This document shows, in pieces, positions 1 to 9,642 of a DNA stretch of 50,878 nt. The stretch is taken from NCBI GenBank assembly GCA_902603705.1, contig CACKVQ010000008.1, forward strand, positions 1 to 50,878, read 5' to 3'. Under the pieces are notes generated by a model. The model saw only the letters and a list, made by a program, of their open reading frames with translations. It ran no database searches and was not told where the DNA came from. Origin of the DNA: Puniceicoccaceae bacterium. Its GTDB lineage: Bacteria > Verrucomicrobiota > Verrucomicrobiia > Opitutales > Coraliomargaritaceae. Position numbers and translations under genes: made by a program. Each line of letters begins with the position of its first letter. The first letter of the stretch is position 1.

Positions 1-2
1 AT

Positions 3-2174
3 TCAGCGCTTCGGAGATAATAGATAAACTGGATCATCGCCAACTTCAGATAATTTTATCTCATTACCAGTAGAGTTTAGGGCTCCTTTGCATGTAATAG
101 GCCATGGCCCTGAGTATTTTCGTCCATTACACCAAAGAAGTACTACATTATCATCTTCTCTTTCAAAGCGCAGGGCGTATACCTCTTTAGGAGTCGCGAT
201 CTTTTCCACGAAGGTGGCATTGCCTAGTTCCAATAAAAAGGTTTTGAGCATGTAGTATCCAACACGCTTTCGCCATCCTCCTTCAGCCAGCTCGTCAATG
301 AGTCCGAATCCATGAGAGACTAATCTCCACCAATAGACGCGTTCTACCAAGCCAGAACATATAGTGAGAGCTAGATAACGAACCATGAAATAGCCGTATT
401 GCTCCTCGGTTACATGTAGATGACTACCTCCTGAGCCCGGAGGCGAATAAGTTGCAGCAACTGGTGACCACTCTCTTGTATTTGCTAGTGGCCAATTCAC
501 TTCAGAGACGACCAGTTTGCTCTCGGAAATTCCCGAATGCGAAGCAGCTGCATTTAAAAGGGCAACCTTCTCTACTATTCCAAAACATCCTTGTTTATTT
601 TCAGGAGCTCCACGACGATCGACATATAATAGATGGGATAGGGCATTAAATCTGAGGCCTTTAGGCAGGTTTTTGAGAGCTGCTATGGTGTAATGGGGTT
701 CAAAATCAATGCAGTTAGGCCCTAATATCTTTAAATTTGGGTATCTTTCTTTCAGCGAGACCAAAGGCTCTAATAATTTAGCATATTCATCTATGCTATG
801 TATGCCCCACTTAACCCTGTTTAGTGTGTGTCCGACTATCAAGGAATCAATTTTACTGGCAATTTTTTCTATTACATATTCAAGGAAATTAATCCACAAT
901 TCTGGCTCAATAACAGCTTGCCGATCCTGAAAAATAGTAACGGTTATGGTTTTTCTCTCCGTAGATAACTGGTGGATATAGCTGATTGTTGTGTCCCATT
1001 TAACCTTTCCTTGGTGATGTCCTATGCGCAGTAGTACTGGTGTAATATTCAGATCTTTTAATGCGGTTAATTGTGGCACAAATTCAAGATCAGCGGCTTC
1101 TAGGGATATACCTATTCGATCAGCCATACGGATCCTAGTTTGAAATACGTTCGACATATTACGTCGGTAGTTCCACCACACACTAGGAATCGCAATAAGA
1201 TTAACCAATCCGATTTTAAAGTGATTAATCCACGACTGATTTTTTTTTCGGTCTTTCCGATTAAGTGTTATGGATGCTTGGCCAGATCGCTTATCCCAAA
1301 TCCATACATCTTTCATTTGAAATGTAGTATGACTACGTTTTTTATTTGCTAGGTAATAGTACTTTATGGGGTGCCTAAACTTGCGACTTTTTTCCCATAG
1401 TAGAAATTTGCGCCTTTGCCTGAAAAGTTCTCGTTTGAACTTTTCAGGTACCGGAGAATCAAAATAAATTTGAGTCAGGACCTCCAAGAATGCTGAGGGC
1501 ATTTTTAATCTAGAAAAGTCTGAAGCTCTTTCCTTTAAGTTTAGTTTTTTTCGTATTCGGCTTCGATTTAGGTCCAGAAAAAAAACTTTTTCCTTCTTAT
1601 TGTCAGAATCTTTTAGAAGTTCGATATTTTGATTTCCCAAGTCCTTGTGGTAAAATCCAATATCATGCATTGCACGCATTGCAGTACCTACATCTTTCAA
1701 TAGATTGACTAGATCTAAGCAAGGTCCGTTGGAGTCGTAAATTTCTATTAGCTTTGTTTTAAAGCTAGTAAGCTTTGCCAAATAACTAGATATGTAGTAA
1801 GAATCAATTAGTTTATTATTTTCCCAGCGTTCTAGGTAGGCTAATGGTCTAGGTGTTTCGATGTCATGATTTTCTAGAAAGCGAGCCGCTATGTATGAGC
1901 GTGCGGCTTTACTGCCTCGTTTTTTGTCGTATCGGTCTTTCCAGGGTTGTTGTAGTCCAAATGATTTAACAGCTGCAGATTGGGTACTATTTCCAATTCT
2001 AAAATCTAATACCACAACTTTGTGACGGCCTCGGGATAGGACTCTATCCTGCGCAGTTGCAACTTCTTGAGAGAAACTTCTCAGGCGACCATTTTTTAAA
2101 CTAGGGAGTATGTCTTTGTGGCACTCACCAATAAATCCATCCTGCTCGAAAGCTATGTGTAGTTTATCGTCCAT
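3..2174 (-). CDS. WaaP/InaA-like LPS kinase fused to a glycosidase-like TIM-barrel domain
   Basis: The 723-residue protein has two halves. The N-terminal half (about residues 40-270) resembles the Kdo/WaaP/InaA kinase family, which phosphorylates inner-core LPS sugars on the cytoplasmic side. A protein-kinase-like catalytic loop HKDLGNQN lies at 176-183 (D178, N183), a DFG-like FLDLNR at 199-204, and a possible ATP-binding lysine in AAVK at 67-70. After a basic linker, residues about 345-660 look like a clan-A glycoside hydrolase barrel: a strand-end SEVNW at 557-561 offers a nucleophile-like E558, followed by an aromatic YWW near 614-616. The usual Asn-Glu acid/base pair is not obvious; the equivalent strand reads GHTLNR. 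The ORF is complete from ATG to TGA, without a visible Shine-Dalgarno sequence. It ends a three-gene minus-strand envelope locus, 43 bases after the glycosyltransferase. The kinase call is fairly secure; the hydrolase activity is inference. Confidence 0.75.
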   Translation of the reverse strand: MDDKLHIAFEQDGFIGECHKDILPSLKNGRLRSFSQEVATAQDRVLSRGRHKVVVLDFRIGNSTQSAAVKSFGLQQPWKDRYDKKRGSKAARSYIAARFLENHDIETPRPLAYLERWENNKLIDSYYISSYLAKLTSFKTKLIEIYDSNGPCLDLVNLLKDVGTAMRAMHDIGFYHKDLGNQNIELLKDSDNKKEKVFFLDLNRSRIRKKLNLKERASDFSRLKMPSAFLEVLTQIYFDSPVPEKFKRELFRQRRKFLLWEKSRKFRHPIKYYYLANKKRSHTTFQMKDVWIWDKRSGQASITLNRKDRKKNQSWINHFKIGLVNLIAIPSVWWNYRRNMSNVFQTRIRMADRIGISLEAADLEFVPQLTALKDLNITPVLLRIGHHQGKVKWDTTISYIHQLSTERKTITVTIFQDRQAVIEPELWINFLEYVIEKIASKIDSLIVGHTLNRVKWGIHSIDEYAKLLEPLVSLKERYPNLKILGPNCIDFEPHYTIAALKNLPKGLRFNALSHLLYVDRRGAPENKQGCFGIVEKVALLNAAASHSGISESKLVVSEVNWPLANTREWSPVAATYSPPGSGGSHLHVTEEQYGYFMVRYLALTICSGLVERVYWWRLVSHGFGLIDELAEGGWRKRVGYYMLKTFLLELGNATFVEKIATPKEVYALRFEREDDNVVLLWCNGRKYSGPWPITCKGALNSTGNEIKLSEVGDDPVYLLSPKR

Positions 2175-2217
2175 TTAAATAATATGTATTGGTAAACGAT
2201 ACGTTCCAAGAATTTCA

Positions 2218-3276
2218 TCAAATATCTCTAACTTGCAGTTTTCGAAAATACTGAGTCAAAGTATATGCTTCATTTCTAAGGGAATAGCTTTCCTCTGCTA
2301 ACTTACGTCCATTACGGCCCATTTCCTCTAGTTTTTTGGTATTAGACAGGAGCGATTTAAGCTTGTTTCTAGTAGCTACTATGTCACCGCAAGGAACTAT
2401 TTCACCAGTAAGTCCAGGTCGTACAATATCTTGCCATGCACCTGCTTTTGAGGCGATTACAGAAGTGCCACTGGCCATAGATTCTAGAACGGTGAGTCCA
2501 TAGCCTTCATTTCGGCTTAGAGCGGTAACTAAGTGCATAGATCGAAAAAGCTCGGGTAGCGAAGAGAAGGGCTGTTTACCAAGAAAAAGAAAACGCTTCT
2601 GCATACCTGCTGTGGCGATTTTCGCCTTCAAGGCACGTTCAAAATTTTTGTGTTTGGCTGTAGTCTCACCGCATATAATAACTGTGAAATCAGGAAAATA
2701 TTTTAGTAATGGAAGTATGGACTCAATTAAAACGTCTACTCCTTTTTGGTAACGTACACGACCAAAAATACCTATTCCGTATTTACCAGGAAAGCCTAGC
2801 TTACTCCAAAGTGCAGAACGATCAATAGATGGTTGGAAACGGTCTAAATCTACTCCATGTGGGATAATTATGTCCGCACCACCTTGAATGTAGCTAGCAG
2901 CTGCAGTACAGGTAGAAATAACTGCATCTGCCTGCCTCATAAGCCACCTAGTAATCCAAGTGTGTTCTCGCTGGGCGGTTGAGGTGAATACGATTTTTAA
3001 TGGATTGGGTGATAGCTTTTTTAGTGCAAGAGCTTGTAGCATTTCGTTATTTCTACGGGCATGAAATACGCGTGACTTACCACTAGGGAGTGGATGCCGG
3101 CAAATGCTTAGTGCAATACGGAAGTTTATGCTATAGATATCCTTTGGTAAATGATAGGAACCGAGAACGGATAAGGGTATAAGTTTCTTTTGATATTTCA
3201 GCACTTGAAGCATCGTTGATGTGACACCAGAAAATTTTGCATTGGAATTCCCTAGAATTAGCTCTGTATGTTCCAT
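2218..3276 (-). CDS. Glycosyltransferase family 4 (LPS core/envelope type)
   Basis: This 352-residue GT-B enzyme should transfer a nucleotide-activated sugar, probably onto a lipid A or core acceptor at the inner membrane. The C-terminal Rossmann domain shows the donor-site GRVRYQKG (172-179) and the retaining GT4 EX7E signature, E257 in NEGYGL and E265 in VLE. The preceding PHGVDLDRF (139-147) is the usual inter-domain segment. It lies 3 bases downstream of the acyltransferase gene and 43 upstream of the kinase fusion, all on the minus strand, so an operon for outer-membrane lipid assembly is likely. It resembles LpcC/WaaG-type core transferases, but sugar and linkage cannot be read from sequence. 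Confidence 0.88.
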   Translation of the reverse strand: MEHTELILGNSNAKFSGVTSTMLQVLKYQKKLIPLSVLGSYHLPKDIYSINFRIALSICRHPLPSGKSRVFHARRNNEMLQALALKKLSPNPLKIVFTSTAQREHTWITRWLMRQADAVISTCTAAASYIQGGADIIIPHGVDLDRFQPSIDRSALWSKLGFPGKYGIGIFGRVRYQKGVDVLIESILPLLKYFPDFTVIICGETTAKHKNFERALKAKIATAGMQKRFLFLGKQPFSSLPELFRSMHLVTALSRNEGYGLTVLESMASGTSVIASKAGAWQDIVRPGLTGEIVPCGDIVATRNKLKSLLSNTKKLEEMGRNGRKLAEESYSLRNEAYTLTQYFRKLQVRDI

Positions 3277-3279
3277 CTT

Positions 3280-4215
3280 TTACATTTTGAATCTTTTGTG
3301 GAACCAGAAACCACTTGTCAAATCGCTGGATAAGACTTTCTCGAGTTCTTGGTTTGTCAATTTTGCAAACTCCTCTCTAGTTTTCGCTTCTTTAAAATCT
3401 ACAAGGCGAAATGCTACTTTTAATGTACATCTGCAGTCATATTTTAAAGTCATAGAGACGACTGATGCCCTTGATCGTTTGGATAGTAATCCAACTAGTG
3501 GAGTAGTTAAAGCGGGTTTTCCGAAGAATTCGGTTACTTCACCGTTACTAACACGTTGGTCTGCTAATAAGGCTAGTATTTCTCCTTTGTTGATAAATTT
3601 AATAACTTCTAAAAGGCCTGACTTGCGTTTAAATAATTCCATACCATGGATTTTGCGCTGAGAACGGTACCACTTTTCAATATAATCATTTTCTAGAGGT
3701 CTATAAATCACTCCAAGTCTCGCGGTAATACCAAGTTGCTCGAAATGTTCAGGAAAGCATGAGATAAGCTCCCAAGGGCCCATATGAGCCATCAGTAAGA
3801 CAACTCCTTTGCCTCGGTCTATAGCGGATTTAAATACTTCCAGATTTTCAAACTCAATAAGTGGTACTCTCCTTTTAATAGGTAAGGTTGAGAATGAAAA
3901 ACTGCTAAGCAAATTAGCAGCGTTTCGGCAAAACACCTCTCTGGTGGCTTCATCGACCGTACTGTTATTAATAGAAAGGTGATGTAGATTACCACGAATA
4001 TTAATCCACCGCCGCACAATACTTAAGTTATACTTAACCACTGTTCTGCGACTAGTTAGTATTTTCCAACATATCCAGCCAATTTTTTCGCCTAGTTTAT
4101 AAGCAATTTCTAATGGTAAGAGCTTTATCAAACCAATAGATAAACGTATGAAGGCATACTCTAAGTATTTGAAAAATCCCGAATACGTATTATTTTTAGT
4201 ATGAAAATTTTTCAC
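3280..4215 (-). CDS. LpxL/HtrB-family lipid A (lauroyl-type) acyltransferase
   Basis: This 311-residue member of the LpxL/LpxM acyltransferase family would add a secondary acyl chain to a lipid A precursor at the inner membrane. The N-terminus is hydrophobic (residues about 15-50). The catalytic H-x4-E box is HMGPWE at 144-149, followed by a family-typical block LLADQRVSNGEV and FFGKPA, where the acyl donor/acceptor site forms. The start is GTG at 4215; no in-frame ATG occurs before the catalytic box, so GTG is the simplest choice. It heads the minus-strand locus with the GT4 gene and kinase fusion. Acyl-chain choice cannot be predicted. Confidence 0.87.
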   Translation of the reverse strand: MKNFHTKNNTYSGFFKYLEYAFIRLSIGLIKLLPLEIAYKLGEKIGWICWKILTSRRTVVKYNLSIVRRWINIRGNLHHLSINNSTVDEATREVFCRNAANLLSSFSFSTLPIKRRVPLIEFENLEVFKSAIDRGKGVVLLMAHMGPWELISCFPEHFEQLGITARLGVIYRPLENDYIEKWYRSQRKIHGMELFKRKSGLLEVIKFINKGEILALLADQRVSNGEVTEFFGKPALTTPLVGLLSKRSRASVVSMTLKYDCRCTLKVAFRLVDFKEAKTREEFAKLTNQELEKVLSSDLTSGFWFHKRFKM

Positions 4216-4476
4216 ATCTAAGAAAAAGTATACTTGGTCAGTGCTTGCAAGTATGCATAGTTAAGTATTTTATATTATGAAGTATATTCTTAGCTGATTA
4301 GTAGTTTTTTTTATTTATGCACTCCTTGCGTTGGGGTTTCACCGAGTATTATTACTAACTTATCAATCTCACGCTTCCTGAAATCGTATTAAGTAAACAA
4401 GGGAGTATAAATTAAGTATTTCCTATAATTGGTGCTCGTATAATCATAGATTTTGTGTTTTGTCTCAAGGTTTGCG

Positions 4477-7400
4477 ATGGACACTATAGACTTTGATAAA
4501 TTAGAGGGGCTTAAGGGCTTTGAAAAATTAGACATAGCTGACCTCCACTACGCCGGAGACCGCCGTTTTGTTGATAGCGGATTATCCTACTACCGGCAGT
4601 TCGCTGTGGAGAATTTGGAGTGGAACGAGAGTAAAAAAGTAATGACGGCATTAGTACAAGGACGTCGCTACCACCCTTACAAGGTCTTAATGCGTGTTAG
4701 CGGCGAAAATTTATTGCTAGAATGCGAATGCTCCGACTGGGATAACTACGGTGACTGCAAACATTGTGTAGCTGCTTCTGCTGCTATGTTGTTAGCGGTC
4801 CAAGGCCAGAGTGCCGCTGCTTATGATATGCCAGATGATTATGCGCAAGAGCTTCGCAAGCAATTAGGCTACAGGGATGTTGGTGGGGTTGGTCATGCCG
4901 GCGAAGAGCAAATTGGGGATTCAGTGACTGAATTTTTGCTTACTGATGTTGATATTCAAGGTGGTCTAAGTTTTACGATCGAAGGTGCGGTTCCTAAGTC
5001 TTTTCTGGCTTCCTATGACATCGTTTTAGATAGTAGCTACGGTTTTCTTCTATCTAGAGAATTCACTCTATCTAACCCAGAAGATGATTTTGTTAGATTT
5101 CTAAGAGAGGCTATTGATGCAAATATATCTATATCTAGTGCGTTGGAAGGTGATGTTTCCGAGTTAATAATGATGACTGGAGAAGCAACGTTGGAAATAC
5201 AATATGATCTATCTAAGGGTCGAGTGTCGCGGCGTATGCAATTTACGGATCAACTAGGTCATGTAATTGAAGCAATACATCTGATTCCGAGGTGCTCTTT
5301 GATTTTCCTCTCAGATGGGCGTGTATGTCAGGTTCGAAATAATGATTTGGGAACTGCGGGAGATTTAGGTCCAATTCGAATGGAATTAGAGGTAGATGCC
5401 TTTAACGAGCAAAATATAAGTCCTCTGTCTTCGAGTGCATCTTATCAATATAGAATAGATGGTCGAAAGAGAAAGCTACGCTCGCTAAAGCCTGAATGGG
5501 CTAGCATTGAGCTTGATTTGAGTGCGATGGAAAACGTCGCAGGTGAATGGGAAGCCTTCGAATTTGACATTTTCTTAAATTTGGACGGACAACGCGTCGA
5601 GCTTTATGAATTACAGTCTCGTTTTCTGGGTTCTGTATTACACGTGTGTGGTGGCAAGTTACTAAGTGCTAAGCGAAGAGTGCGTGCTTTGTGTGATTTA
5701 TTGCGTGGAGTTCTTTCTTCTGATCCGCAGGTAATAGACCCGGATCTATCCATCTATGCGAGCGATTATCCGGAGATATTTGATGTAAACTACCGCGTTA
5801 GCGCCTGTGCAGCGGTTAATAATTTACTTAAATTAGTAGATGATTTTGGTACAGATTTTGAGGTAAGTTTAGCTGATTCAACTGGTCGACGCTGGTTGCG
5901 AGGTGGATTAGATATACGAAAATTTGCTATGTTACTCTTTAGTTTGAGCGATCTCTCTAGTCGTGCCGATCTTGTCGCTCTTGAGGAAGGTAGAATCGAA
6001 CTAGCGCACACTGGTTTTGGGTCGGAATCCTTACAACGTATTGTATCTGTCTGCCGAACCTTAGGTGTAAAAGTGCAATTTAATGAGCAAGCTATCCGAT
6101 CCGAGCCACTTAGTATTTCTGTTGATACAATTGCTTCAGGTTCTGAGATTGATTGGTTCCGCTTGCACCCATCCATCAGATGTGGCGAGCGTACGATCGA
6201 CCCAGAAGAGTGGCAAAAGCTTATTTTAGGACAGCTCTTAATTGAGGACAAAGACGGTGCTTTGATAATGCCACAGTTGGAAAGTGAAACTGGGGGACTT
6301 GAATTGCTGACAGAACTCTTGCGGCCTCAGCGACGGAATCGAGACGAAAATAAACCTAGCGGATCTGGTAGCTTGCAAGTCTCTAGACTAGAAATGTTAG
6401 ATTGGATAATGTTACGTAAGCATGGAGTCAAAGTTACGTTACCAGAAGAAGCAGAAAAACTATTTACTAGTCTTGCCCAATTTCGGGGTGTAGGTAGTTT
6501 TACCAAGCCTCTAGCTCTTAAAGCGGAACTTCGCCCCTACCAAGAAGAAGGCTGCGCTTGGATAGACTTCCTATATAAGCACCGATTCGGTGCTTGCTTA
6601 GCGGACGATATGGGCCTAGGAAAAACTGTACAAACTATTGCATTTCTAGCTGCTTATTTTGAACGAATAACTACGCCTAATGCTGCAAGTGTTCTCATCG
6701 TATTGCCTCCAAGTTTAGTGTTTAATTGGCAGGAAGAGTTTGCCCGTTTTGCACCAAGTTTAAATGTCGTAGACTGTATAAAGAAGTCTACGTGGACAGG
6801 TGCGGTTAAAGAAGCTCAAATCCTAATGACAACTTATGAGCGTGTTCGACTGGACGCAGAGTTGCTTAACTCGTATCATTTCGAGATCGTAGTTTTCGAT
6901 GAAGCTCATAACCTTAAAAATGTATCTGCTGCACGCACTAAGGCAGCTGCACTTATTAATCGTCGGTTTACGCTTTGTCTAACTGGTACGCCCGTAGAGA
7001 ATAACGCTTCAGAATTTTATTCTGTTATGTCTGCTGCTGTACCAGGTATTTTTGGCACACTGAAATCCTTCAATGAATACTTCCGAGAGTCACCAGAGCG
7101 TATACTGTCTCGTTCACGACCTTTTGTTCTTCGCCGTACTAAGGAAAAGATTCTCAAAGAACTCCCTAAAAAAGAGGAGCACGAGTTATTTTTAGAAATG
7201 TCGCCGATGCAAAAAGAAATCTACACGCGAACAGTTTCCGAGGTCAAAGCAGAGATTGCGCAGGCATATGATGATCGACCTGAACAGCAAGCAGGTATTG
7301 TCGCTCTAGCCGCGATTTTACGCCTACGTCAGGTATGTGTTAGCCCAGAACTTTTAGGTAAGCATATGCCTGAACACGCACCTAAATTCGCATATATGGC

Positions 7401-7899
7401 TGATAAGCTAGAGGAGCTTCAATCGGAAGGACACGGCGCACTTATCTTTAGTCAATTCATTGGTGGACTTAATCAGATGGAAGCCGTAGCGAAAGAGCGG
7501 GGTATTGACTATTTGCGCATGGATGGCCGCACTCCTATCGCGAAGCGTAAGGAGATAGTTAATTCCTTTCAGAGCGGGAATGGCCCTACATTTTTCTTTA
7601 TTAGTCTAAAAACAGGTGGCGTAGGTCTCAATTTGACTCGAGCAAATTATGTTTTTCATCTCGACCCTTGGTGGAATCCTGCTGTCGAGAATCAAGCAAG
7701 TGATCGTGCGCACCGCATAGGGCAGACGAGATCCGTATTTGTACAGAGGCTTATAATGCAGCACTCAATCGAGGCGCGCATGTTAGAGCTTAAGGCGCGC
7801 AAGGCTGAATTATTTCGACAATTAGTGGAAGAGCCTGGTGAAAAAAATGCAAAAGCCGGTTTATCACGAGATGATTTTGATTACCTTCTCAATGGATGA
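4477..7899 (+). CDS. SWIM zinc-finger SNF2-family DEAD/DEAH helicase
   Basis: The 1140-residue protein is a large bacterial Swi2/Snf2 ATPase, a family that translocates on double-stranded DNA and remodels protein-DNA contacts; its exact role in bacteria is unclear. A SWIM zinc motif (CEC then CKH) lies near residues 83-97. A long middle region of low recognisability runs to about 640. The helicase core has a Walker A DDMGLGKT near 710, a DEAH box FDEAHN near 808, a CLTGTP motif III, and motif VI DRAHRIGQ near 1076. I chose ATG at 4477, preceded by AAGG at good spacing, over an in-frame TTG at 4453. It stands alone, divergent from the acyltransferase and 128 bases before serS. Two TATAAT hexamers (4424-4429 and 4439-4444) are possible -10 boxes. 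Confidence 0.92.
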   Translation: MDTIDFDKLEGLKGFEKLDIADLHYAGDRRFVDSGLSYYRQFAVENLEWNESKKVMTALVQGRRYHPYKVLMRVSGENLLLECECSDWDNYGDCKHCVAASAAMLLAVQGQSAAAYDMPDDYAQELRKQLGYRDVGGVGHAGEEQIGDSVTEFLLTDVDIQGGLSFTIEGAVPKSFLASYDIVLDSSYGFLLSREFTLSNPEDDFVRFLREAIDANISISSALEGDVSELIMMTGEATLEIQYDLSKGRVSRRMQFTDQLGHVIEAIHLIPRCSLIFLSDGRVCQVRNNDLGTAGDLGPIRMELEVDAFNEQNISPLSSSASYQYRIDGRKRKLRSLKPEWASIELDLSAMENVAGEWEAFEFDIFLNLDGQRVELYELQSRFLGSVLHVCGGKLLSAKRRVRALCDLLRGVLSSDPQVIDPDLSIYASDYPEIFDVNYRVSACAAVNNLLKLVDDFGTDFEVSLADSTGRRWLRGGLDIRKFAMLLFSLSDLSSRADLVALEEGRIELAHTGFGSESLQRIVSVCRTLGVKVQFNEQAIRSEPLSISVDTIASGSEIDWFRLHPSIRCGERTIDPEEWQKLILGQLLIEDKDGALIMPQLESETGGLELLTELLRPQRRNRDENKPSGSGSLQVSRLEMLDWIMLRKHGVKVTLPEEAEKLFTSLAQFRGVGSFTKPLALKAELRPYQEEGCAWIDFLYKHRFGACLADDMGLGKTVQTIAFLAAYFERITTPNAASVLIVLPPSLVFNWQEEFARFAPSLNVVDCIKKSTWTGAVKEAQILMTTYERVRLDAELLNSYHFEIVVFDEAHNLKNVSAARTKAAALINRRFTLCLTGTPVENNASEFYSVMSAAVPGIFGTLKSFNEYFRESPERILSRSRPFVLRRTKEKILKELPKKEEHELFLEMSPMQKEIYTRTVSEVKAEIAQAYDDRPEQQAGIVALAAILRLRQVCVSPELLGKHMPEHAPKFAYMADKLEELQSEGHGALIFSQFIGGLNQMEAVAKERGIDYLRMDGRTPIAKRKEIVNSFQSGNGPTFFFISLKTGGVGLNLTRANYVFHLDPWWNPAVENQASDRAHRIGQTRSVFVQRLIMQHSIEARMLELKARKAELFRQLVEEPGEKNAKAGLSRDDFDYLLNG

Positions 7900-8027
7900 T
7901 ATTTTCACTGACTTTTTGCCCGTAACGCTCACGAATGCTCAACTAGAATATCAATCTGTATTTAGCCTGTCCTTTTGCTAGCTTGACTGAGTAGCAGTCC
8001 TATCTGCATCTTTATTATTAATAAATT

Positions 8028-9299
8028 ATGATCGATATTAAGCTATTACGAGAGCATACGGATTTTGTTCGTGTTGCCATTGATAAGAAAAAATTTAAAA
8101 CTGATATAGATGCAGTGTTAGAACTCGACGTTGCGCGTCGGGCTAAAATAACGGATGCAGAGAAGGCTCGTGCTGCGCAAAAAGCGACAAATATCGAGAT
8201 GGCAAATCTAGATAAGGGTTCACCAGAGTTTCAAATTAAGATAAAGCAGATGAAGGCCATAGCTGAGAAAGCTAAGGAATTAGAAGCCTCTGCGAAAGAT
8301 GCTGACGAGGCTTTTCAGGAAGCATTTTTATCAATTCCAAATTTACCGGATCGATCGGTACCCGAAGGCAAAGGTGAGGAGGATAACGTCGTGGTCTCTA
8401 CTTGGGGAGACGCCGATGCAAATTTTCCTCACACACTGCCACACTTTGAGATTCCCTGGTTTGAGTCGCGTGTCGATTTCGCTCGTGGAGTGAAAGCTAC
8501 AGGAGCAGGGTTTCCCTTTTATGTTGGGGAGATGTCTCGCTTTGTCCGTGCTTTAATCAATTTCTTTTTGGAAGAAGCTCGCCAAAACGGTTACCAAGAA
8601 GTCCTACCGCCAATTTTGGTTAATGGTCAAAGCGCCACTGCGACGGGTCAACTTCCTGATAAAGAAGGACAGATGTATGTCGACGAGAATGAAGGTCTTT
8701 ATTTAATCCCAACTGCGGAGGTGCCTGTAACAAATTTCTACAGAGATGAAGTAATCGAAGCTAATGAAATGCCAATTTATCGCTGTGCTTATACGCCTTG
8801 TTTTCGACGCGAAGCTGGCAGTTGGGGTGCGCATGTGCGCGGTCTAAACCGTCTGCACCAATTCGATAAGGTCGAGCTGGTTAAGTGGACAGACGCAGAG
8901 AGTAGCATGAAAGAGCTTGATAATCTGAGGATGGATGTAGAAAGCACTCTACAAAAGCTTAATTTGCCTTACCGAGTACTTTGTATGTGCACTGGTGATA
9001 TAGGATTTCCTCATGCTAAGCAGTACGATCTCGAAGTATTCGCTGCCGGACAAAAGCGCTGGCTTGAGGTTTCTAGTTGCTCTAATTTTACGGACTTTCA
9101 GGCCCGTAGGGCAGGTATTCGCTATCGAGGATTAGATGGCAAATTGGTCACAGCGCATACACTAAACGGTTCTGGCCTAGCTGTGCCACGGGTTCTCGCT
9201 TCTATTTTAGAAAATAACCTGCAGAAAGATGGTCGTGTTAAAGTGCCCGAGTGCTTACAACATTGGATGAATCAAGAATTTATTGGGGAGCCTAGTTAA
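8028..9299 (+). CDS. serS: Seryl-tRNA synthetase
   Basis: Class II synthetase that charges tRNA-Ser (and tRNA-Sec where present) in the cytoplasm. The 423 residues match the family length. The N-terminal tRNA-binding coiled coil spans about residues 30-100. Motif 2 appears as CFRREAGSWGAHVRGLNRLH and motif 3 as LNGSGLAVPR near the C-terminus. ATG at 8028 gives the canonical MIDIKLLRE opening. No Shine-Dalgarno is present; a TATTAT hexamer ends nine bases before the ATG. It leads a same-strand series with a small membrane protein, proS, gatA and gatB, with gaps of 40-62 bases, which looks like a translation-charging operon. Confidence 0.97.
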   Translation: MIDIKLLREHTDFVRVAIDKKKFKTDIDAVLELDVARRAKITDAEKARAAQKATNIEMANLDKGSPEFQIKIKQMKAIAEKAKELEASAKDADEAFQEAFLSIPNLPDRSVPEGKGEEDNVVVSTWGDADANFPHTLPHFEIPWFESRVDFARGVKATGAGFPFYVGEMSRFVRALINFFLEEARQNGYQEVLPPILVNGQSATATGQLPDKEGQMYVDENEGLYLIPTAEVPVTNFYRDEVIEANEMPIYRCAYTPCFRREAGSWGAHVRGLNRLHQFDKVELVKWTDAESSMKELDNLRMDVESTLQKLNLPYRVLCMCTGDIGFPHAKQYDLEVFAAGQKRWLEVSSCSNFTDFQARRAGIRYRGLDGKLVTAHTLNGSGLAVPRVLASILENNLQKDGRVKVPECLQHWMNQEFIGEPS

Positions 9300-9361
9300 T
9301 GCAATCTGTTTTATATTATGAGGGCTTGCGCCAGATCAAACATTGAGAAATTAAATATATT

Positions 9362-9592
9362 ATGGAAATTATAATAGAATTATTGCGCACGGGTAATTTA
9401 GCCGCTTGGATAGGATTGCTTTTATTAGCCATTATCGTTATAAAGTTGCTCTTTAAATTTAGTAAATTGCTTGTACTTATTGGTATACTGGTTGCTTTAA
9501 TTTTTGGATTTGTAGCTCTATTTCCCGAGTGTACCGAACTTGTTACTAACTTACTGCGTATTGATACATTAGAAATTGCTCCCACACAATAG
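9362..9592 (+). CDS. Small two-helix membrane protein in the tRNA-charging cluster
   Basis: A 76-residue protein I do not recognise. It has two hydrophobic segments, about residues 14-31 and 35-55, separated by a short basic turn (KFSK), which fits a helical hairpin in the inner membrane; the tail is short and soluble. It fills the space between serS (62 bases upstream) and proS (50 downstream), in the same orientation. The neat fit and protein-like composition make it a credible gene rather than spacer. The opposite strand also has a similar-length open frame here, which I regard as a mirror artefact. No catalytic motif is visible and it does not resemble GatC. Confidence 0.6.
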   Translation: MEIIIELLRTGNLAAWIGLLLLAIIVIKLLFKFSKLLVLIGILVALIFGFVALFPECTELVTNLLRIDTLEIAPTQ

Positions 9593-9642
9593 TGGGATTA
9601 TTGAATCGACTAAATGCGGATCTTGTTACAGTCCTAGCTTAG

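Noticed and set aside
3221-3661. 146-residue open frame on the plus strand opposite the acyltransferase gene
   Set aside because: It mirrors two well-supported minus-strand genes, has no recognisable motif and no separate promoter or spacing logic.
5790-6251. 153-residue minus-strand frame inside the SNF2 helicase gene
   Set aside because: Fully antisense to a conserved gene; composition is rich in Ser/Arg as expected from a mirror frame.
9316-9585. 89-residue minus-strand frame opposite the small membrane protein
   Set aside because: Only one strand can be favoured; the plus frame fits the operon direction and has membrane-protein composition, while the minus frame lacks any structure I recognise.
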